A stretch of DNA of 64,000 nucleotides from Candidatus Uhrbacteria bacterium (GTDB lineage: Bacteria; Patescibacteriota; Patescibacteriia; 2-12-FULL-60-25), in the NCBI GenBank assembly GCA_020854265.1, contig JADZFU010000006.1, positions 1 to 64,000 on the forward strand, in the 5' to 3' direction. Within the stretch, counting starts at the first letter, position 1. Each line of letters begins with the position of its first letter. Position numbers and translations under genes: made by a program. Positions 24,906-34,187 of the stretch are shown here, piece after piece. The notes below the pieces were generated by a model. The model was given only the letters and a program-made list of their open reading frames with translations, was not told the origin of the DNA and did not search any database.

Positions 24906-25304
24906 ATGCCGAAACCATCGGCTTGGCTCTTTCTTGATACGCATGCCCCTGGGCAGTCGCGTTTCGCGTTTTTTGAAGAAGGAAAGCCAATCAAGCAGGT
25001 GCAAATCGAGGGCCGCGCCTCGGCTCTCCTGCCGCGCCTGGCAAAATCCCTTAAACCCAATCTCGCCGGAGTCTGTGTTGTTGCCGGCCCGGGTTCTTTT
25101 TCATCGGTACGGGCAGGCGTATTGCAGGCAAACCTCATTGCACGCCTGCTCAAACTTCCCTTAGTCGGCGTTACGGTCGACGAGGCGCTTGATTTGGATG
25201 CATTGCATGCCGAGCTCCGCGATACGCGGCTTAAGCTCTCCGTGCCGTATGTCGCCCCGATCTACGATAAAGAGCCGAATATCACCGTTCCCAAACCAGC
25301 ATGA
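24906..25304 (+). CDS. tsaB: Short TsaB-like tRNA threonylcarbamoyladenosine biosynthesis protein
   Basis: 132 aa, while bacterial TsaB is about 220-230. It keeps the ASKHA-fold N-terminal lobe: LFLDTHAP, VVAGPGSFSSVRAGVLQANL (matching the GPGSFTGLRIG signature) and LPLVGVTVDEAL. The tail APIYDKEPNITVPKP matches the end of full-length TsaB, so the second lobe appears to be deleted internally. TsaB partners TsaD in making t6A on tRNAs reading ANN codons. Confidence 0.8.
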   Translation: MPKPSAWLFLDTHAPGQSRFAFFEEGKPIKQVQIEGRASALLPRLAKSLKPNLAGVCVVAGPGSFSSVRAGVLQANLIARLLKLPLVGVTVDEALDLDALHAELRDTRLKLSVPYVAPIYDKEPNITVPKPA

Positions 25305-26791
25305 CACGCCGCGCCAAACGCTTCCTTGAAATTCTGCCCGGAGCTTTGCTCTGGTCAACCTTGATTTTGTCGATTGTCCTTTCTGTCGTGAAGCCTCTTT
25401 GGGTCGTCTATTTCGTCATCATTTTCGACCTGTACTGGCTTTTGCGCATTCTCTATTTCATACCGTTTCTGCTTACCTCCTGGTGGCGCTTCCGGCGCGC
25501 ACTCAAAACCAACTGGCAGGCCAAGGCGCGGAGTCTGGAAAATTACGACCGTATCCGCCACATCATTTTCCTGCCGACATATAAAGAGGAGTTGGCCGTG
25601 GTAAAAGAAACGCTCCGATCTTTATCGGAGGCTTCCTATCCATCCAGCCGCATGGCAATCGTAATTGCCGGAGAAGGGCGCGACGAGGACAATTTCAAAC
25701 GCATTCTCGCCCAAGTTGAGCCTGAGTACGCCTCTAAATTCGCCTCGTTCCACGCGACCATCCATCCGGCTGGTCTCCCTGACGAAATCCCCGGGAAAGG
25801 TTCGAATCTCAATTGGGCAGCCAACCAGGTGATTCCAAAAATTATTGCCTCTGGTTTTGATCCGGATTGGACCATTGTTTCCTCCTTCGATATCGACACC
25901 ATAGTCCACCCTCAGTATTTTTCGTGTTTGACCGAGCGCTATCTCTCCGTTCCAGAACCGACGCGATCTTCATACCAGCCAGTTGCGCTCTACAACAATA
26001 ACTTGTGGGAGTCGCCGGCACCGGTACGCGTGGCAATGTTCGGTACCACGTTTTGGCTGATGACCGAGCTCGCTCGTCCGGAAGGAATGATGACATTCTC
26101 TTCGCATTCCATGTCTTTGCGCATGTTGGTGGATGTCGGATACTGGCAAAAAGATATCGTGTCCGAGGATTCGCGCATCTTTTTGCAAGGATTGGTCCGC
26201 TATCACGGAGAGTATCGCGTGACGCCTATCCACCTTCCAGTCTCGATGGACACCGTCAGCACCGGACATTACGGCAAAGCGCTTGTCGCGCTCTATAAGC
26301 AGCTTCGTCGTTGGGCTTGGGGTGTAGAAAATTTCCCGTACATGATCGAAAAGTTTGTAGAAGATAAGCAAATGCCTTTACGGGTCAAAATCGGCTGGAC
26401 ATTCAAACAGCTAGAGGGGATGTACACGTGGGCAACGGCACCTCTCCTCATCACTATTCTTGGATACCTGCCGTTTTGGGTTGCGCCGGAACAGCTCCGG
26501 AGTTACGCCATATTCCAAAATACGCCGTTTACATTGCAATGGCTGATGCGTCTCGCCATGATCGGTCTATTCGTCTCAGCGGGACTCGCGTTGACCTTGT
26601 TACCGCCGCGTCCGCGCCACTACTCCCGTCCGTACGCGTTTGCCATCATGAGCTTGCAATGGCTTCTCTTGCCGGTCACCTTTGTCCTGTTCGGTGCCTT
26701 GCCAGCCATCGACGCCCAAACGCGCTTGATGCTCGGCAAATATCTCGGCTTCAATGTCTCGCCAAAGCGCAAAGCCGAAGAGAAAAAATAA
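25301..26791 (+). CDS. Membrane glycosyltransferase family 2, cellulose-synthase-like
   Basis: 496 aa. Two N-terminal membrane helices, a GT2 domain with LPTYKEE, DxD in SSFDIDT, acceptor-site VSEDSR and the Q-x2-RW motif (QLRRWAWG), then three to four C-terminal helices. This layout matches processive or synthase-type GT2 enzymes. The donor and product are unknown. It overlaps tsaB by 4 nt and is followed by two further GT2 genes and a DUF4012 gene, a likely surface-polysaccharide block. Confidence 0.88.
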   Translation: MTRRAKRFLEILPGALLWSTLILSIVLSVVKPLWVVYFVIIFDLYWLLRILYFIPFLLTSWWRFRRALKTNWQAKARSLENYDRIRHIIFLPTYKEELAVVKETLRSLSEASYPSSRMAIVIAGEGRDEDNFKRILAQVEPEYASKFASFHATIHPAGLPDEIPGKGSNLNWAANQVIPKIIASGFDPDWTIVSSFDIDTIVHPQYFSCLTERYLSVPEPTRSSYQPVALYNNNLWESPAPVRVAMFGTTFWLMTELARPEGMMTFSSHSMSLRMLVDVGYWQKDIVSEDSRIFLQGLVRYHGEYRVTPIHLPVSMDTVSTGHYGKALVALYKQLRRWAWGVENFPYMIEKFVEDKQMPLRVKIGWTFKQLEGMYTWATAPLLITILGYLPFWVAPEQLRSYAIFQNTPFTLQWLMRLAMIGLFVSAGLALTLLPPRPRHYSRPYAFAIMSLQWLLLPVTFVLFGALPAIDAQTRLMLGKYLGFNVSPKRKAEEKK

Positions 26792-26792
26792 C

Positions 26793-27587
26793 ATGCAGCC
26801 TGCCAAACCTATTGCCGTCCTCGTTGTGACGGACGATCTGCAGTCCCGCTGGCCACGCTTGCGGGAGAGCTTGTCATCCCAAACAAGTGCGGATTTCCAA
26901 ACTGTCGTTGTCGACAATGCCTCAAACGGGTCTGATGGTGAGGATGCTCCGGATATCGTCGTCTTGCGCAATATCCGCCGCCAGCCGCTTCATATCTGTC
27001 TCAACCGCGGTTGGTCATTGATCAAGAACCGCTGGGAAGGCCAGCCTTTAGCCGAACGGTTTGTATTTTGCGTATCAGCCGACATGCTGCTCGCACCAAA
27101 TCTTTTTGAGGTGCTTTCAGGAGCAATGTCGGCCGATCCGACTCTCGTCATGGCCGGTGCGGACATGTATCCGTCGCGTTTTGAGCTTGCCGGTGGAGAA
27201 ACGCCCGAGCTCATGCAGGGAGAAACCCATCTCGGATCCGGATGGGTATTGCGTACGGCCCGCGGACCCTTTCCGGCCCCGGCTGCACCAAAAAAATACT
27301 TTGCTCCATTCCCTCAGGCGGTCATGATACGGGCATCCTCGCTTGCGGGACTTGGAGCAGATCCGTTCGCCGCGCTTGATCCTCGTTTGGTCTGGCTCGA
27401 CGCCATGTGGCGCATCCGTTCCAATGGAGGCCGTTCCGAACCAGTCGAAGGCGCATCCGTCTGGCTCCAGCCAGGGGCCAGTCTTGCCAAACCGGGATTT
27501 TTCCTGTATCTCCGCTGGGTGTGGAGCCGCCGTCTGCGTCTGCCTTCCCGTGTGACGCCAGAACAGCGCAGCTCCTGGTTTGTATGA
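26793..27587 (+). CDS. GT2-like glycosyltransferase with altered DxD region
   Basis: 264 aa. The GT-A fold start is visible (IAVLVVTDDLQSRWPRLRESL, FQTVVVDNASNGSDG), but the expected DxD site reads FVFCVSADMLL, so metal binding is uncertain. The C-terminus is basic (FLYLRWVWSRRLRLPSR). The start at 26793 lies 1 nt after the previous stop, and its own stop overlaps the next start (ATGA). It may have a partner role. Confidence 0.75.
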   Translation: MQPAKPIAVLVVTDDLQSRWPRLRESLSSQTSADFQTVVVDNASNGSDGEDAPDIVVLRNIRRQPLHICLNRGWSLIKNRWEGQPLAERFVFCVSADMLLAPNLFEVLSGAMSADPTLVMAGADMYPSRFELAGGETPELMQGETHLGSGWVLRTARGPFPAPAAPKKYFAPFPQAVMIRASSLAGLGADPFAALDPRLVWLDAMWRIRSNGGRSEPVEGASVWLQPGASLAKPGFFLYLRWVWSRRLRLPSRVTPEQRSSWFV

Positions 27588-28417
27588 ACCAACCGCGCAT
27601 CAGCTTTATTACAGTCGGCTACAAACACCTGCATTTGGTCCGTCATCTCCTGTCTGGAGTAGAGCGGGCCGAGCTGGGTTTGCCTTTTGAATATATATTT
27701 GTCGACAATGCGTCCGGCGACGGCACGAGCGCCATGGTGCGCGAACGTTTCCCCTGGGTGAAGGTTTTGGATGCAGAGGCCAATCGCGGGTACGGAGCCG
27801 GCAATAACTTGGCGCTCCAGCATGTCCGTGGAGAGTATGTGTTGCTTTGCAACCCGGACGTCCTCGTTTTTCCAAAAGAGATCGAAGCTTGGATTGAGTG
27901 GATGGACAGCCGGCCCGACATTGCTATTTCCGGTCCGCGCGTACTCAATCCGGACGGCTCGGATCAGGAATCTTGCTACCGTTTTCCGAGTATTTGGACG
28001 CCCTTGCTGCGCCGTACCATTCTCGGAGCTTTGCCGTTTCTCCGTTCAAGCGTCGAACGCCATGTCATGAAAGAGATGGACCGCACATGCGAACAAGATG
28101 TTGATTGGGTGCTCGGGGCAGCCATGCTCATCCGAAAAAGCGCGCTCGAAAAAATCGGCCATTTCGACGAAAACTTTTTCATGTATTACGAAGAGGCCGA
28201 CATTTGCCGCCGGGCATGGGAGTCGGGGTTTCGCGTCACTTACTTTCCAGAATCGCGGTTCATCCACTATCACGAGCGAGGCAGCCGGATCCGTTATCCA
28301 TGGGAAATCGTCACCAATAAACTGACGCGCATCCATATCCAAAGCGCCATAAAATACTTCTTCAAGTATTTCGGAAAACCCCATCCGCGCGCAAACGCCA
28401 AATCCGCGCTACAATAG
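27584..28417 (+). CDS. GT2 glycosyltransferase, rhamnosyltransferase-like
   Basis: 277 aa. ISFITVGYKHL, YIFVDNASGDGT, NRGYGAGNNLAL, LLCNPDVLVFP, the acceptor motif GAAMLIRKSAL and FFMYYEEADICRRAW are typical of the WbbL-type rhamnosyl/galactofuranosyl transferases. The start at 27584 overlaps the previous stop. A much longer upstream extension of the same frame lies inside the preceding gene and is rejected. Confidence 0.9.
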   Translation: MNQPRISFITVGYKHLHLVRHLLSGVERAELGLPFEYIFVDNASGDGTSAMVRERFPWVKVLDAEANRGYGAGNNLALQHVRGEYVLLCNPDVLVFPKEIEAWIEWMDSRPDIAISGPRVLNPDGSDQESCYRFPSIWTPLLRRTILGALPFLRSSVERHVMKEMDRTCEQDVDWVLGAAMLIRKSALEKIGHFDENFFMYYEEADICRRAWESGFRVTYFPESRFIHYHERGSRIRYPWEIVTNKLTRIHIQSAIKYFFKYFGKPHPRANAKSALQ

Positions 28418-28422
28418 GGGAC

Positions 28423-30417
28423 ATGTCAGGCCAAGTGCCAAATTTACTAACCCCGGAGGAGCATCATGCCGAACATTTCCTCCCGCCTCACTCCGAGCCC
28501 CCTCAGCCCGTGCGGGTTTTTCCGTGGAAAAAGGTCTACCTCGCCATCGGCATCTTCATAGCGATTTCGTTGGTTATTTTGGTCTCGCCATTGGTATTCG
28601 GACTCTCTCGTGCCGGAGCGTCCGCAATATCGCTGCGAGGCAGCCTGAAAACAGCCGAGCTCAAGGCTTTGGATCGTGATTTTTCCGCTGCTGCCGACGC
28701 CCTCGGCCGTGCCGAAGAAGATTTGTCCGGTGTACGGGCAGGACTCCAATCATTGGGGGCATGGCGCAGCGCTCCATGGATAGGCTCGCGCATCAGCGCG
28801 CTTGAACAAGCCGAACAGGCGGGCTCTTCGGCTCTTTCCGGTTTTCGCGAGCTTGTATCGGTAGCCGCTTCGGTCCAGGAGGCACTAGACTCGGCCGCCG
28901 CCTTATCGGGTGTTGCTGTCGATCCAAACCGGTCGTACCGCGACCTTTCAACGCAAGAGAAACGTGCGGCGATCCAGCGTTTATACGAAGCGCTTCCGCA
29001 GCTGCGTTTGGGCCGCGAAAAAATAGCCATCGCCGCACAGGCTTGGGCACGCGTTCCTCAAAATGAATTGCTCGGACCAATCCGTAGCGCCATCGCGCCG
29101 CTCGCCAACCGTTTACCCGAACTCGACACTTCCCTTGGCCAAGCGCTTGATCTGCTCGAATGGGCCGTGCCTTTGGCCGGGTATCCCGAACCAAAAAACT
29201 ATCTTGTCATACTCCAAAATGCCGATGAGCTTCGGGCCACCGGCGGGTTTATCGGTAATGTCGGCATGCTCAAAATCGATGCGGGGGATATCGCCTCCGT
29301 AGAATTCGAGGACGTGTATACCGTTGATAATCCGGTTGCCTCCACTTGGCGCGATGTTCCGCCCGATCCAATCCGCCAGTATCTTGGCGTTCCTGCATGG
29401 TATTTGCGCGATAGCAATTGGAATCCGGATTTCCCGTCTACCGCTTCCCGTCTGGCCGACGTCTATATCCGCGAAATGAAACTGGGAAGAAATATCGACG
29501 TAACAATTGACGGTGTCATCGCGCTTCAGCCCGAGTTCTTCCGCCAGCTTTTGATTCTCACCGGCCCTCTGTATGTCGAAGACAAAGAATTCAACGCCCA
29601 AAATTTTTTTGATGTTCTCCAGTACGACGTAAATATCGGATTCGGTCTCGAAGGGATTCCCATTCCCCAGCGCAAAGAAATCGTGCAAAAACTTGGAGAC
29701 GTTTTGATCAATAAACTCTTCGATATCCCGGCAGATCGCTGGCCGACCTTGCTCAATATCGTTACGACATCGCTCCGACGCTCGGATATCCTGATCTCCG
29801 TACGCGAGAAGTCGACTCAGGACATCCTTGATCGTCGCGGATGGAATGGCCGCACCATCGGAACCGAGGACGATTATCTTTGGGTCATCGATTCGAATCT
29901 CGGAGCACTAAAAACCGACGGAGTAATGGACAAAGAAGTCATCTATTCGGTAGACGCGACCGATCCAGCCAACCCCGTAGCCACCGTCCGCCTCCGCTAT
30001 AAAAATAATACCCAGCGTATTGATTGGCGATACACGCGCTATCAATCGTATACCCGTATCTACGTACCAGAGGGGAGTGAGCTTATCTCGAGCCAAGGTG
30101 CGGCAAGACCCGATGTGTACCGCGAGCTAGGAAAAACCGTCTTTGCGGCCTATTGGGTCATTCAGCCGGGCCGTACGGGCGAGCTGGTATTCCGCTACCG
30201 TCTTCCATCTTCCGTTGCCGCCCGTATCCAGTCGGGCCCGTATCGATTTACGGCCCAAAAACAGCCTGGAGCACGCCGAAAATTGACGCTCGATCTCTCA
30301 TTCGGTAAGAACGTAGTACGAGCCGTTCCGGGAGAAGACGAAAACGAGTTCGGAGATGCGAAATACCGCTACTCCGACCAATGGCTGGAGACCGAGACCT
30401 TTGAAATCAACTTTTGA
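28423..30417 (+). CDS. DUF4012 membrane protein
   Basis: 664 aa. Polar N-terminus, one membrane helix at about 38-62 (VYLAIGIFIAISLVILVSPLV), a helical region to about 250, then the DUF4012 domain: NYLVILQNADELRATGGFIG, DVTIDGVIALQPEFFRQLL and WNGRTIGTEDDYLWVIDSNLGA. The family is frequent in CPR, Chloroflexi and Actinobacteria beside polysaccharide genes; its biochemical role is unknown. TACAAT ends 7 nt before the ATG, so the mRNA is probably leaderless. Confidence 0.87.
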   Translation: MSGQVPNLLTPEEHHAEHFLPPHSEPPQPVRVFPWKKVYLAIGIFIAISLVILVSPLVFGLSRAGASAISLRGSLKTAELKALDRDFSAAADALGRAEEDLSGVRAGLQSLGAWRSAPWIGSRISALEQAEQAGSSALSGFRELVSVAASVQEALDSAAALSGVAVDPNRSYRDLSTQEKRAAIQRLYEALPQLRLGREKIAIAAQAWARVPQNELLGPIRSAIAPLANRLPELDTSLGQALDLLEWAVPLAGYPEPKNYLVILQNADELRATGGFIGNVGMLKIDAGDIASVEFEDVYTVDNPVASTWRDVPPDPIRQYLGVPAWYLRDSNWNPDFPSTASRLADVYIREMKLGRNIDVTIDGVIALQPEFFRQLLILTGPLYVEDKEFNAQNFFDVLQYDVNIGFGLEGIPIPQRKEIVQKLGDVLINKLFDIPADRWPTLLNIVTTSLRRSDILISVREKSTQDILDRRGWNGRTIGTEDDYLWVIDSNLGALKTDGVMDKEVIYSVDATDPANPVATVRLRYKNNTQRIDWRYTRYQSYTRIYVPEGSELISSQGAARPDVYRELGKTVFAAYWVIQPGRTGELVFRYRLPSSVAARIQSGPYRFTAQKQPGARRKLTLDLSFGKNVVRAVPGEDENEFGDAKYRYSDQWLETETFEINF

Positions 30418-30426
30418 TCATTCGTA

Positions 30427-30449
30427 CAGGCGACCCGTTGGGTCGCCTC
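30427..30449 (+). terminator. Probable terminator after the DUF4012 gene
   Basis: AGGCGACCC with GGGTCGCCT around GTT. The T-run is weak. TACATT, the likely mreB -10 box, follows directly. Confidence 0.6.
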
Positions 30450-30461
30450 TACATTTAAATT

Positions 30462-31466
30462 ATGTTCGGACGCAAAATCGGTATCGATCTTGGCACAACC
30501 ACGGTGCTCGTCTACATCCCCAAGAAGGGGATCATTATTAACGAACCGTCGGTTGTGGCCATTTCAATTGCCGACAAAAAAGTATTGGCCGTCGGTAAAG
30601 AAGCCAAGGACATGATCGGCCGCACGCCGGACACTATTGTTGCCAAGCGCCCGCTCAAGGATGGTGTCATCGCGGATTATCGTACGACCGAAGCCATGCT
30701 TCGCTATTTTATTAATAAGGCGCTCGGCGGTGTACGCCTCTTCCGTCCCGAAGTCATGGTTGCAGTTCCGGGCGGGATTACTTCCACCGAGCGCCGCGCC
30801 GTGATCGACGCTACCATCAGTGCCGGAGCACGTGCCGCCTACATCATCAAAGAACCGGTCGTAGCCGCAATCGGCGCCGATATTCCCATCGGCTCGGCCT
30901 CCGGTCACATGATCATCGATATTGGCGGCGGCACCTCCGAAATCGCCGTTATTTCCCTCGGTGGCATTGTCGCATCTTCGTCTGTTCGGATTGGCGGCAA
31001 TAAGCTCGACTCTGCAATTCAGGAGCATGTCCGCCGAAAACACGGTCTGGCCGTGGGCGAGCGTACGGCCGAAGAAATTAAAATCAAAATTGGTTCGGCT
31101 CTTTATTTGGAAGACAAACTCGAACTTGAGGTCAAAGGCCGCGACATGATTTCCGGCTTGCCGCGCATCGTAAACGTCACTTCCGACGATGTGACCGACG
31201 CAATCCAGCACGAGCTTCAAGGCATTGTTGATGCAATCAAAGAAGTGTTGCGCGCCACGCCGCCAGAATTATCTGCTGATGTCATGCAAAAAGGCATGGT
31301 CTTGTCCGGGGGTTCATCTCAGCTGCGCAATCTCGACCGTTTGTTTTCGGAAGCGACGGGCGTTCCGGCTTTTGTCGCCGACAATCCTCAGCAATGCGTG
31401 GCCAAAGGAACCGGCATCGCACTGGAAAATCTCGAGCTCTACAAACGAAGCGTATTTTCTTCATAA
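30462..31466 (+). CDS. mreB: Rod-shape actin homologue MreB
   Basis: 334 aa. ASKHA-fold filament protein organising the cell-wall machinery at the membrane. Phosphate-1 GIDLGTTTVLVYI, AVPGGITSTERRAV, IIDIGGGTSEIAVISLGGI (phosphate-2), HGLAVGERTAEEIKIKIG and SGGSSQLRNLDRL are all present. Six nt separate TACATT from the ATG and there is no SD. mreC/mreD do not follow; a terminator does. Confidence 0.96.
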   Translation: MFGRKIGIDLGTTTVLVYIPKKGIIINEPSVVAISIADKKVLAVGKEAKDMIGRTPDTIVAKRPLKDGVIADYRTTEAMLRYFINKALGGVRLFRPEVMVAVPGGITSTERRAVIDATISAGARAAYIIKEPVVAAIGADIPIGSASGHMIIDIGGGTSEIAVISLGGIVASSSVRIGGNKLDSAIQEHVRRKHGLAVGERTAEEIKIKIGSALYLEDKLELEVKGRDMISGLPRIVNVTSDDVTDAIQHELQGIVDAIKEVLRATPPELSADVMQKGMVLSGGSSQLRNLDRLFSEATGVPAFVADNPQQCVAKGTGIALENLELYKRSVFSS

Positions 31467-31473
31467 AAATAAC

Positions 31474-31497
31474 CCCCTCCTGAGGACAGGAGGGGGG
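31474..31497. terminator. Bidirectional terminator after mreB
   Basis: CCCCCTCCTG with CAGGAGGGGG around AGGA, between the convergent mreB and the class B gene at 31511. Confidence 0.8.
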
Positions 31498-31510
31498 AAA
31501 GGGGAGCTGC

Positions 31511-31981
31511 TCACGCTGCCGCAATGGTTTTTGGCAGCGGGGCTTGCGCGATGATGAGGGAGTACAGGCGCTCTCCGGCATGGCAGTTGGAGACGAAGCC
31601 GTGCTTGGACTTGCTCATGAAGAATGGTGTCGCTCGCCGTCCGCGGTTCAGGATGTTCAGTCCGCGGACCAGCGCCTGCTGGCCGCTCCTGTTCAGAAGG
31701 TAGATCTGATAGGCATGCGCGCCAAGCTCGCCGTCGAACAAGGATTTGGCGAGCTCGTGGCTCTCGCGGTCGGTGTCGAACGCATCCATGAACTCGACCA
31801 GTGCGACCGGATACATTCCGGCGACTTGCGAGAGCGGACGGCTCTCGACCAGTATCGGCGAACCGCTGGCCGTAAGAATGCGCTCGATCATGAGCCGCAT
31901 GGCGCCGTCTCGCTGACCGGAAAAGATCGTCTGGGTCGGAAGCTGGGAGAAATACATCCCGAGCGCCGTTTCAAGGTCCAT
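31511..31981 (-). CDS. Class B hypothetical protein
   Basis: 156 aa, GC-rich, unrecognised. It appears to be a compact alpha/beta cytosolic protein (MIERILTASGSPILVESRPL, GAHAYQIYLLNRSGQQALVRGL). ATG 31981 is chosen because GGAGG lies 4 nt upstream on the minus strand; the frame continues 12 codons further with no signal. A possible promoter is TTGACA at 32020-32025 with a weak -10. It is divergent from the GT4 gene at 32048 and the two promoter regions overlap. Confidence 0.7.
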   Translation of the reverse strand: MDLETALGMYFSQLPTQTIFSGQRDGAMRLMIERILTASGSPILVESRPLSQVAGMYPVALVEFMDAFDTDRESHELAKSLFDGELGAHAYQIYLLNRSGQQALVRGLNILNRGRRATPFFMSKSKHGFVSNCHAGERLYSLIIAQAPLPKTIAAA

Positions 31982-32047
31982 AGCTCCTCCGTCGATACAG
32001 CGAACTCGTTTTTTCACGCTTTGTCAATCAATGCTATCCTTATTGCC

Positions 32048-33172
32048 ATGCTCATCGGTATTGAAGCCTCCCGCGCAAACCGTCTCCAAAAAACCGGAGT
32101 CGAGTGGTATGCCTATCATGTTATCCAGCAGATGAAGGCTGATCCCGAGGCTGCGAAACACTCATGGCTGCTCTACGGCAATGAGCCGCTTTCCATGGGA
32201 TTGGAAAAAGGCCCGAATAATTGGCATGAGCGTTCGCTCTTTTGGCCGCCCAAGTATCTTTGGACCCAGCTCCGTCTTTCTTGGGAAATGGTTCGCCGTC
32301 CTCCCGAAGTATTATTTGTTCCCGCTCATGTCCTTCCGCGTTTTGCTCCAAAACGCTCCGTCGTCACGGTCCACGATGTCGGATTCCACCGTTTTCCCGA
32401 GCTTTATACGCCCGCACAAAAGAGCTATCACGAATGGTCCACCAAAGACATCGTGAAACGTGGGGCGCGCATCATTACCGTCAGCGAATTTTGCAAACGC
32501 GAAATCATGGAGTGCTATGGCGCTTCCTCGGAGCAGGTTTTTGTAACCCATCTCGGGGTCGAGCATGACCGCTATCAGCCGCAGTCGCCCGAAAAGATCC
32601 AAGCCGTACTCGAGCAATACCGCATCCCGACTCCCTACATACTTTTTGTCGGACGTTTGGATGAAAAGAAAAACATCCTGACTCTGATCGAGGCGTTTCG
32701 CCGTTTCAAAGAGGCGCGCGGACAAGGGGATCCTCTTCATTTGGTACTGGCGGGCCGCCCTGCCAATGGTGCCGATCGGATCATGCAGGCAGTAGCTGCA
32801 TCCGGTCATGCCGATCAAATTAGCGTACTTGGATACATTTCCGAAACGCACAAACCCATGCTCATGTCCGGCGCTCTCGCGTATATCCAGCCTTCTTTTT
32901 ATGAAGGCTTTGGTCTGCCTCCGCTAGAAGCCATGGCATGCGGCTGTCCGGTTATTTCATCGAATACAACCTCATTGCCCGAGGTATTGGGAGAGAGAAC
33001 GGCGCTCTATTTCGATCCAAAAGACCCTGAATCGCTCGAATCCTGCATTACGCGCGTGGTGGATGAAGAGCCGCTCCGTAACGAGCTCCGAAACCGGGGG
33101 TTGGCGTGGGCTCCGCAGTTCTCATGGCCTAAAACAGCCCGCCAAACCATAGAAGCCTTGGTCTCGTGGTAA
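32048..33172 (+). CDS. GT4-family glycosyltransferase
   Basis: 374 aa. GT-B fold: N-terminal domain with VTVHDVGFHRFPELY and ITVSEFCKREIM, C-terminal nucleotide-sugar domain with ILFVGRLDEKKNILTLIEAF, VLGYISETHKPMLMSGA and the EX7E element SFYEGFGLPPLEAMACGCPVI. It resembles mannosyltransferases of the wbaZ type. TATCCT lies 7 nt upstream and there is no SD; a longer frame to 31544 is antisense to the class B gene and is rejected. Confidence 0.9.
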   Translation: MLIGIEASRANRLQKTGVEWYAYHVIQQMKADPEAAKHSWLLYGNEPLSMGLEKGPNNWHERSLFWPPKYLWTQLRLSWEMVRRPPEVLFVPAHVLPRFAPKRSVVTVHDVGFHRFPELYTPAQKSYHEWSTKDIVKRGARIITVSEFCKREIMECYGASSEQVFVTHLGVEHDRYQPQSPEKIQAVLEQYRIPTPYILFVGRLDEKKNILTLIEAFRRFKEARGQGDPLHLVLAGRPANGADRIMQAVAASGHADQISVLGYISETHKPMLMSGALAYIQPSFYEGFGLPPLEAMACGCPVISSNTTSLPEVLGERTALYFDPKDPESLESCITRVVDEEPLRNELRNRGLAWAPQFSWPKTARQTIEALVSW

Positions 33173-33191
33173 GATACGGACAAGAAAACAT

Positions 33192-33974
33192 ATGATGGAA
33201 GATATAAAGCAGTCTTTGGTCGAGCTTGGATTGGCGCCAAAAGAAATCGAAGTATATCTTTCGATGCTCGAACTTGGCCCATCCAGCGTACAGGACATCG
33301 CCAAGAAAGCCGGAGTAAACCGTTCCACAACCTATGTCATGATCGAAGGCCTCAAAAAGCATGGCCTTGTTTCCACCTACGAAAAAGGCAAAAAAGTTTT
33401 TTTCGTAGCCGAAAATCCGGATCGCTTGGTACAAGTCGTGAACGAGCAGATCGGTCTCCTGTCAGCCAAACGCGAACGCGTATCCGCCGTCTTACCGCGC
33501 TTACTCGCCATCTTCAATGCCTCGGATGAAAAACCAAAAGTCCGCTTCTTCGAAGGCGATGAAACCATAGACATGATCCGGATGGATGTCGCAGCCTTCC
33601 GTTCCCCGGTCTGGAATTTCTTTGCGGTTGATGAAAATCTAAAAAAGGTCGCATCGATAAATGAAGAAAAACGCATCGAACTTTCTTCAAGAAACCCGGA
33701 GTCTCGTGTGTTGATGGCAGTAAAGCCAGGCGTAGTTCCGCAGTACATGGACAGATCGAATAAAGAGATACGCGCCATCAATTATGAGGATTTCCCATTC
33801 AGCGGAGAGATCACAATTGTCGCCGACCGGGTATATATCGTAAATGTCCAGGCCAGATCTATTGGCTTCATCGTCGAGAACAGGGAGATAGCCGATTTGT
33901 TCCGCGCCATTTATCAAGCAGCTTGGAATGGTGCAAAACCATGGACGCCTCCTGAAGGTTGGAAACGCCCGTGA
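33192..33974 (+). CDS. TrmB-type winged-helix regulator
   Basis: 260 aa. Winged helix at 1-75 (LVELGLAPKEIEVYLSMLEL, VQDIAKKAGVNRSTTYVMIEGL, KHGLVST), a coiled linker, and a C-terminal domain of about 150 residues (KVRFFEGDETIDMIRMDV, SGEITIVADRVYIVN) as in TrmB-like regulators, where it may bind a sugar. It sits after a glycosyltransferase gene. TAAGAT overlaps the upstream stop. ATG 33192 or 33195 are both possible starts. Confidence 0.82.
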   Translation: MMEDIKQSLVELGLAPKEIEVYLSMLELGPSSVQDIAKKAGVNRSTTYVMIEGLKKHGLVSTYEKGKKVFFVAENPDRLVQVVNEQIGLLSAKRERVSAVLPRLLAIFNASDEKPKVRFFEGDETIDMIRMDVAAFRSPVWNFFAVDENLKKVASINEEKRIELSSRNPESRVLMAVKPGVVPQYMDRSNKEIRAINYEDFPFSGEITIVADRVYIVNVQARSIGFIVENREIADLFRAIYQAAWNGAKPWTPPEGWKRP

Positions 33975-33992
33975 TCTTCCATGAAAAGAAAG

Positions 33993-34019
33993 AAGCCCTC
34001 CGAGAGTATCGGAGGGCTT
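33993..34019. terminator. Bidirectional terminator
   Basis: AAGCCCTCCGA with TCGGAGGGCTT around GAGTA. It ends the TrmB-like gene on plus and the short-peptide unit on minus. Confidence 0.85.
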
Positions 34020-34049
34020 TACTTTCAGTGGGCAGAAGGGGCGAGGTCG

Positions 34050-34187
34050 CTACTCACCAGACGAGCAATTCGTGGCGGGCCGGAGGAACCAGCGCCGGGT
34101 GGAACGCATCTGGCTGCCGAGGGGCTTGCGGTGATCGCAGCCGCCGCCGGAAGCGTGGAGGGAAAAACTGGCATGATGAAGGTACAT
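34050..34187 (-). CDS. Short peptide gene 2 (45 aa, RRWFLRP motif)
   Basis: ATG 34187 follows AGGAG at 6 nt. The C-terminal 23 residues align without gaps to those of the peptide encoded at 34522-34596: LGSQ, four variable residues, RRWFLRP, two variable, NC, two variable, G, one residue, TAG stop. Fourteen of 23 positions are identical, and 10 of those 14 use different synonymous codons, which argues for selection on the peptide. The N-terminal 22 residues (MYLHHASFSLHASGGG and CDHRKP) have no counterpart. No family recognised; the peptide is cationic with one Trp and two Cys. The transcript would run from the promoter at 34362 to the terminator at 33993. Confidence 0.75.
   Translation of the reverse strand: MYLHHASFSLHASGGGCDHRKPLGSQMRSTRRWFLRPATNCSSGE

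Noticed and set aside
31544-32047. N-terminal extension of the GT4 gene
   Set aside because: The first 168 codons are antisense to the class B gene; a -10 box and the typical family start lie at 32048.
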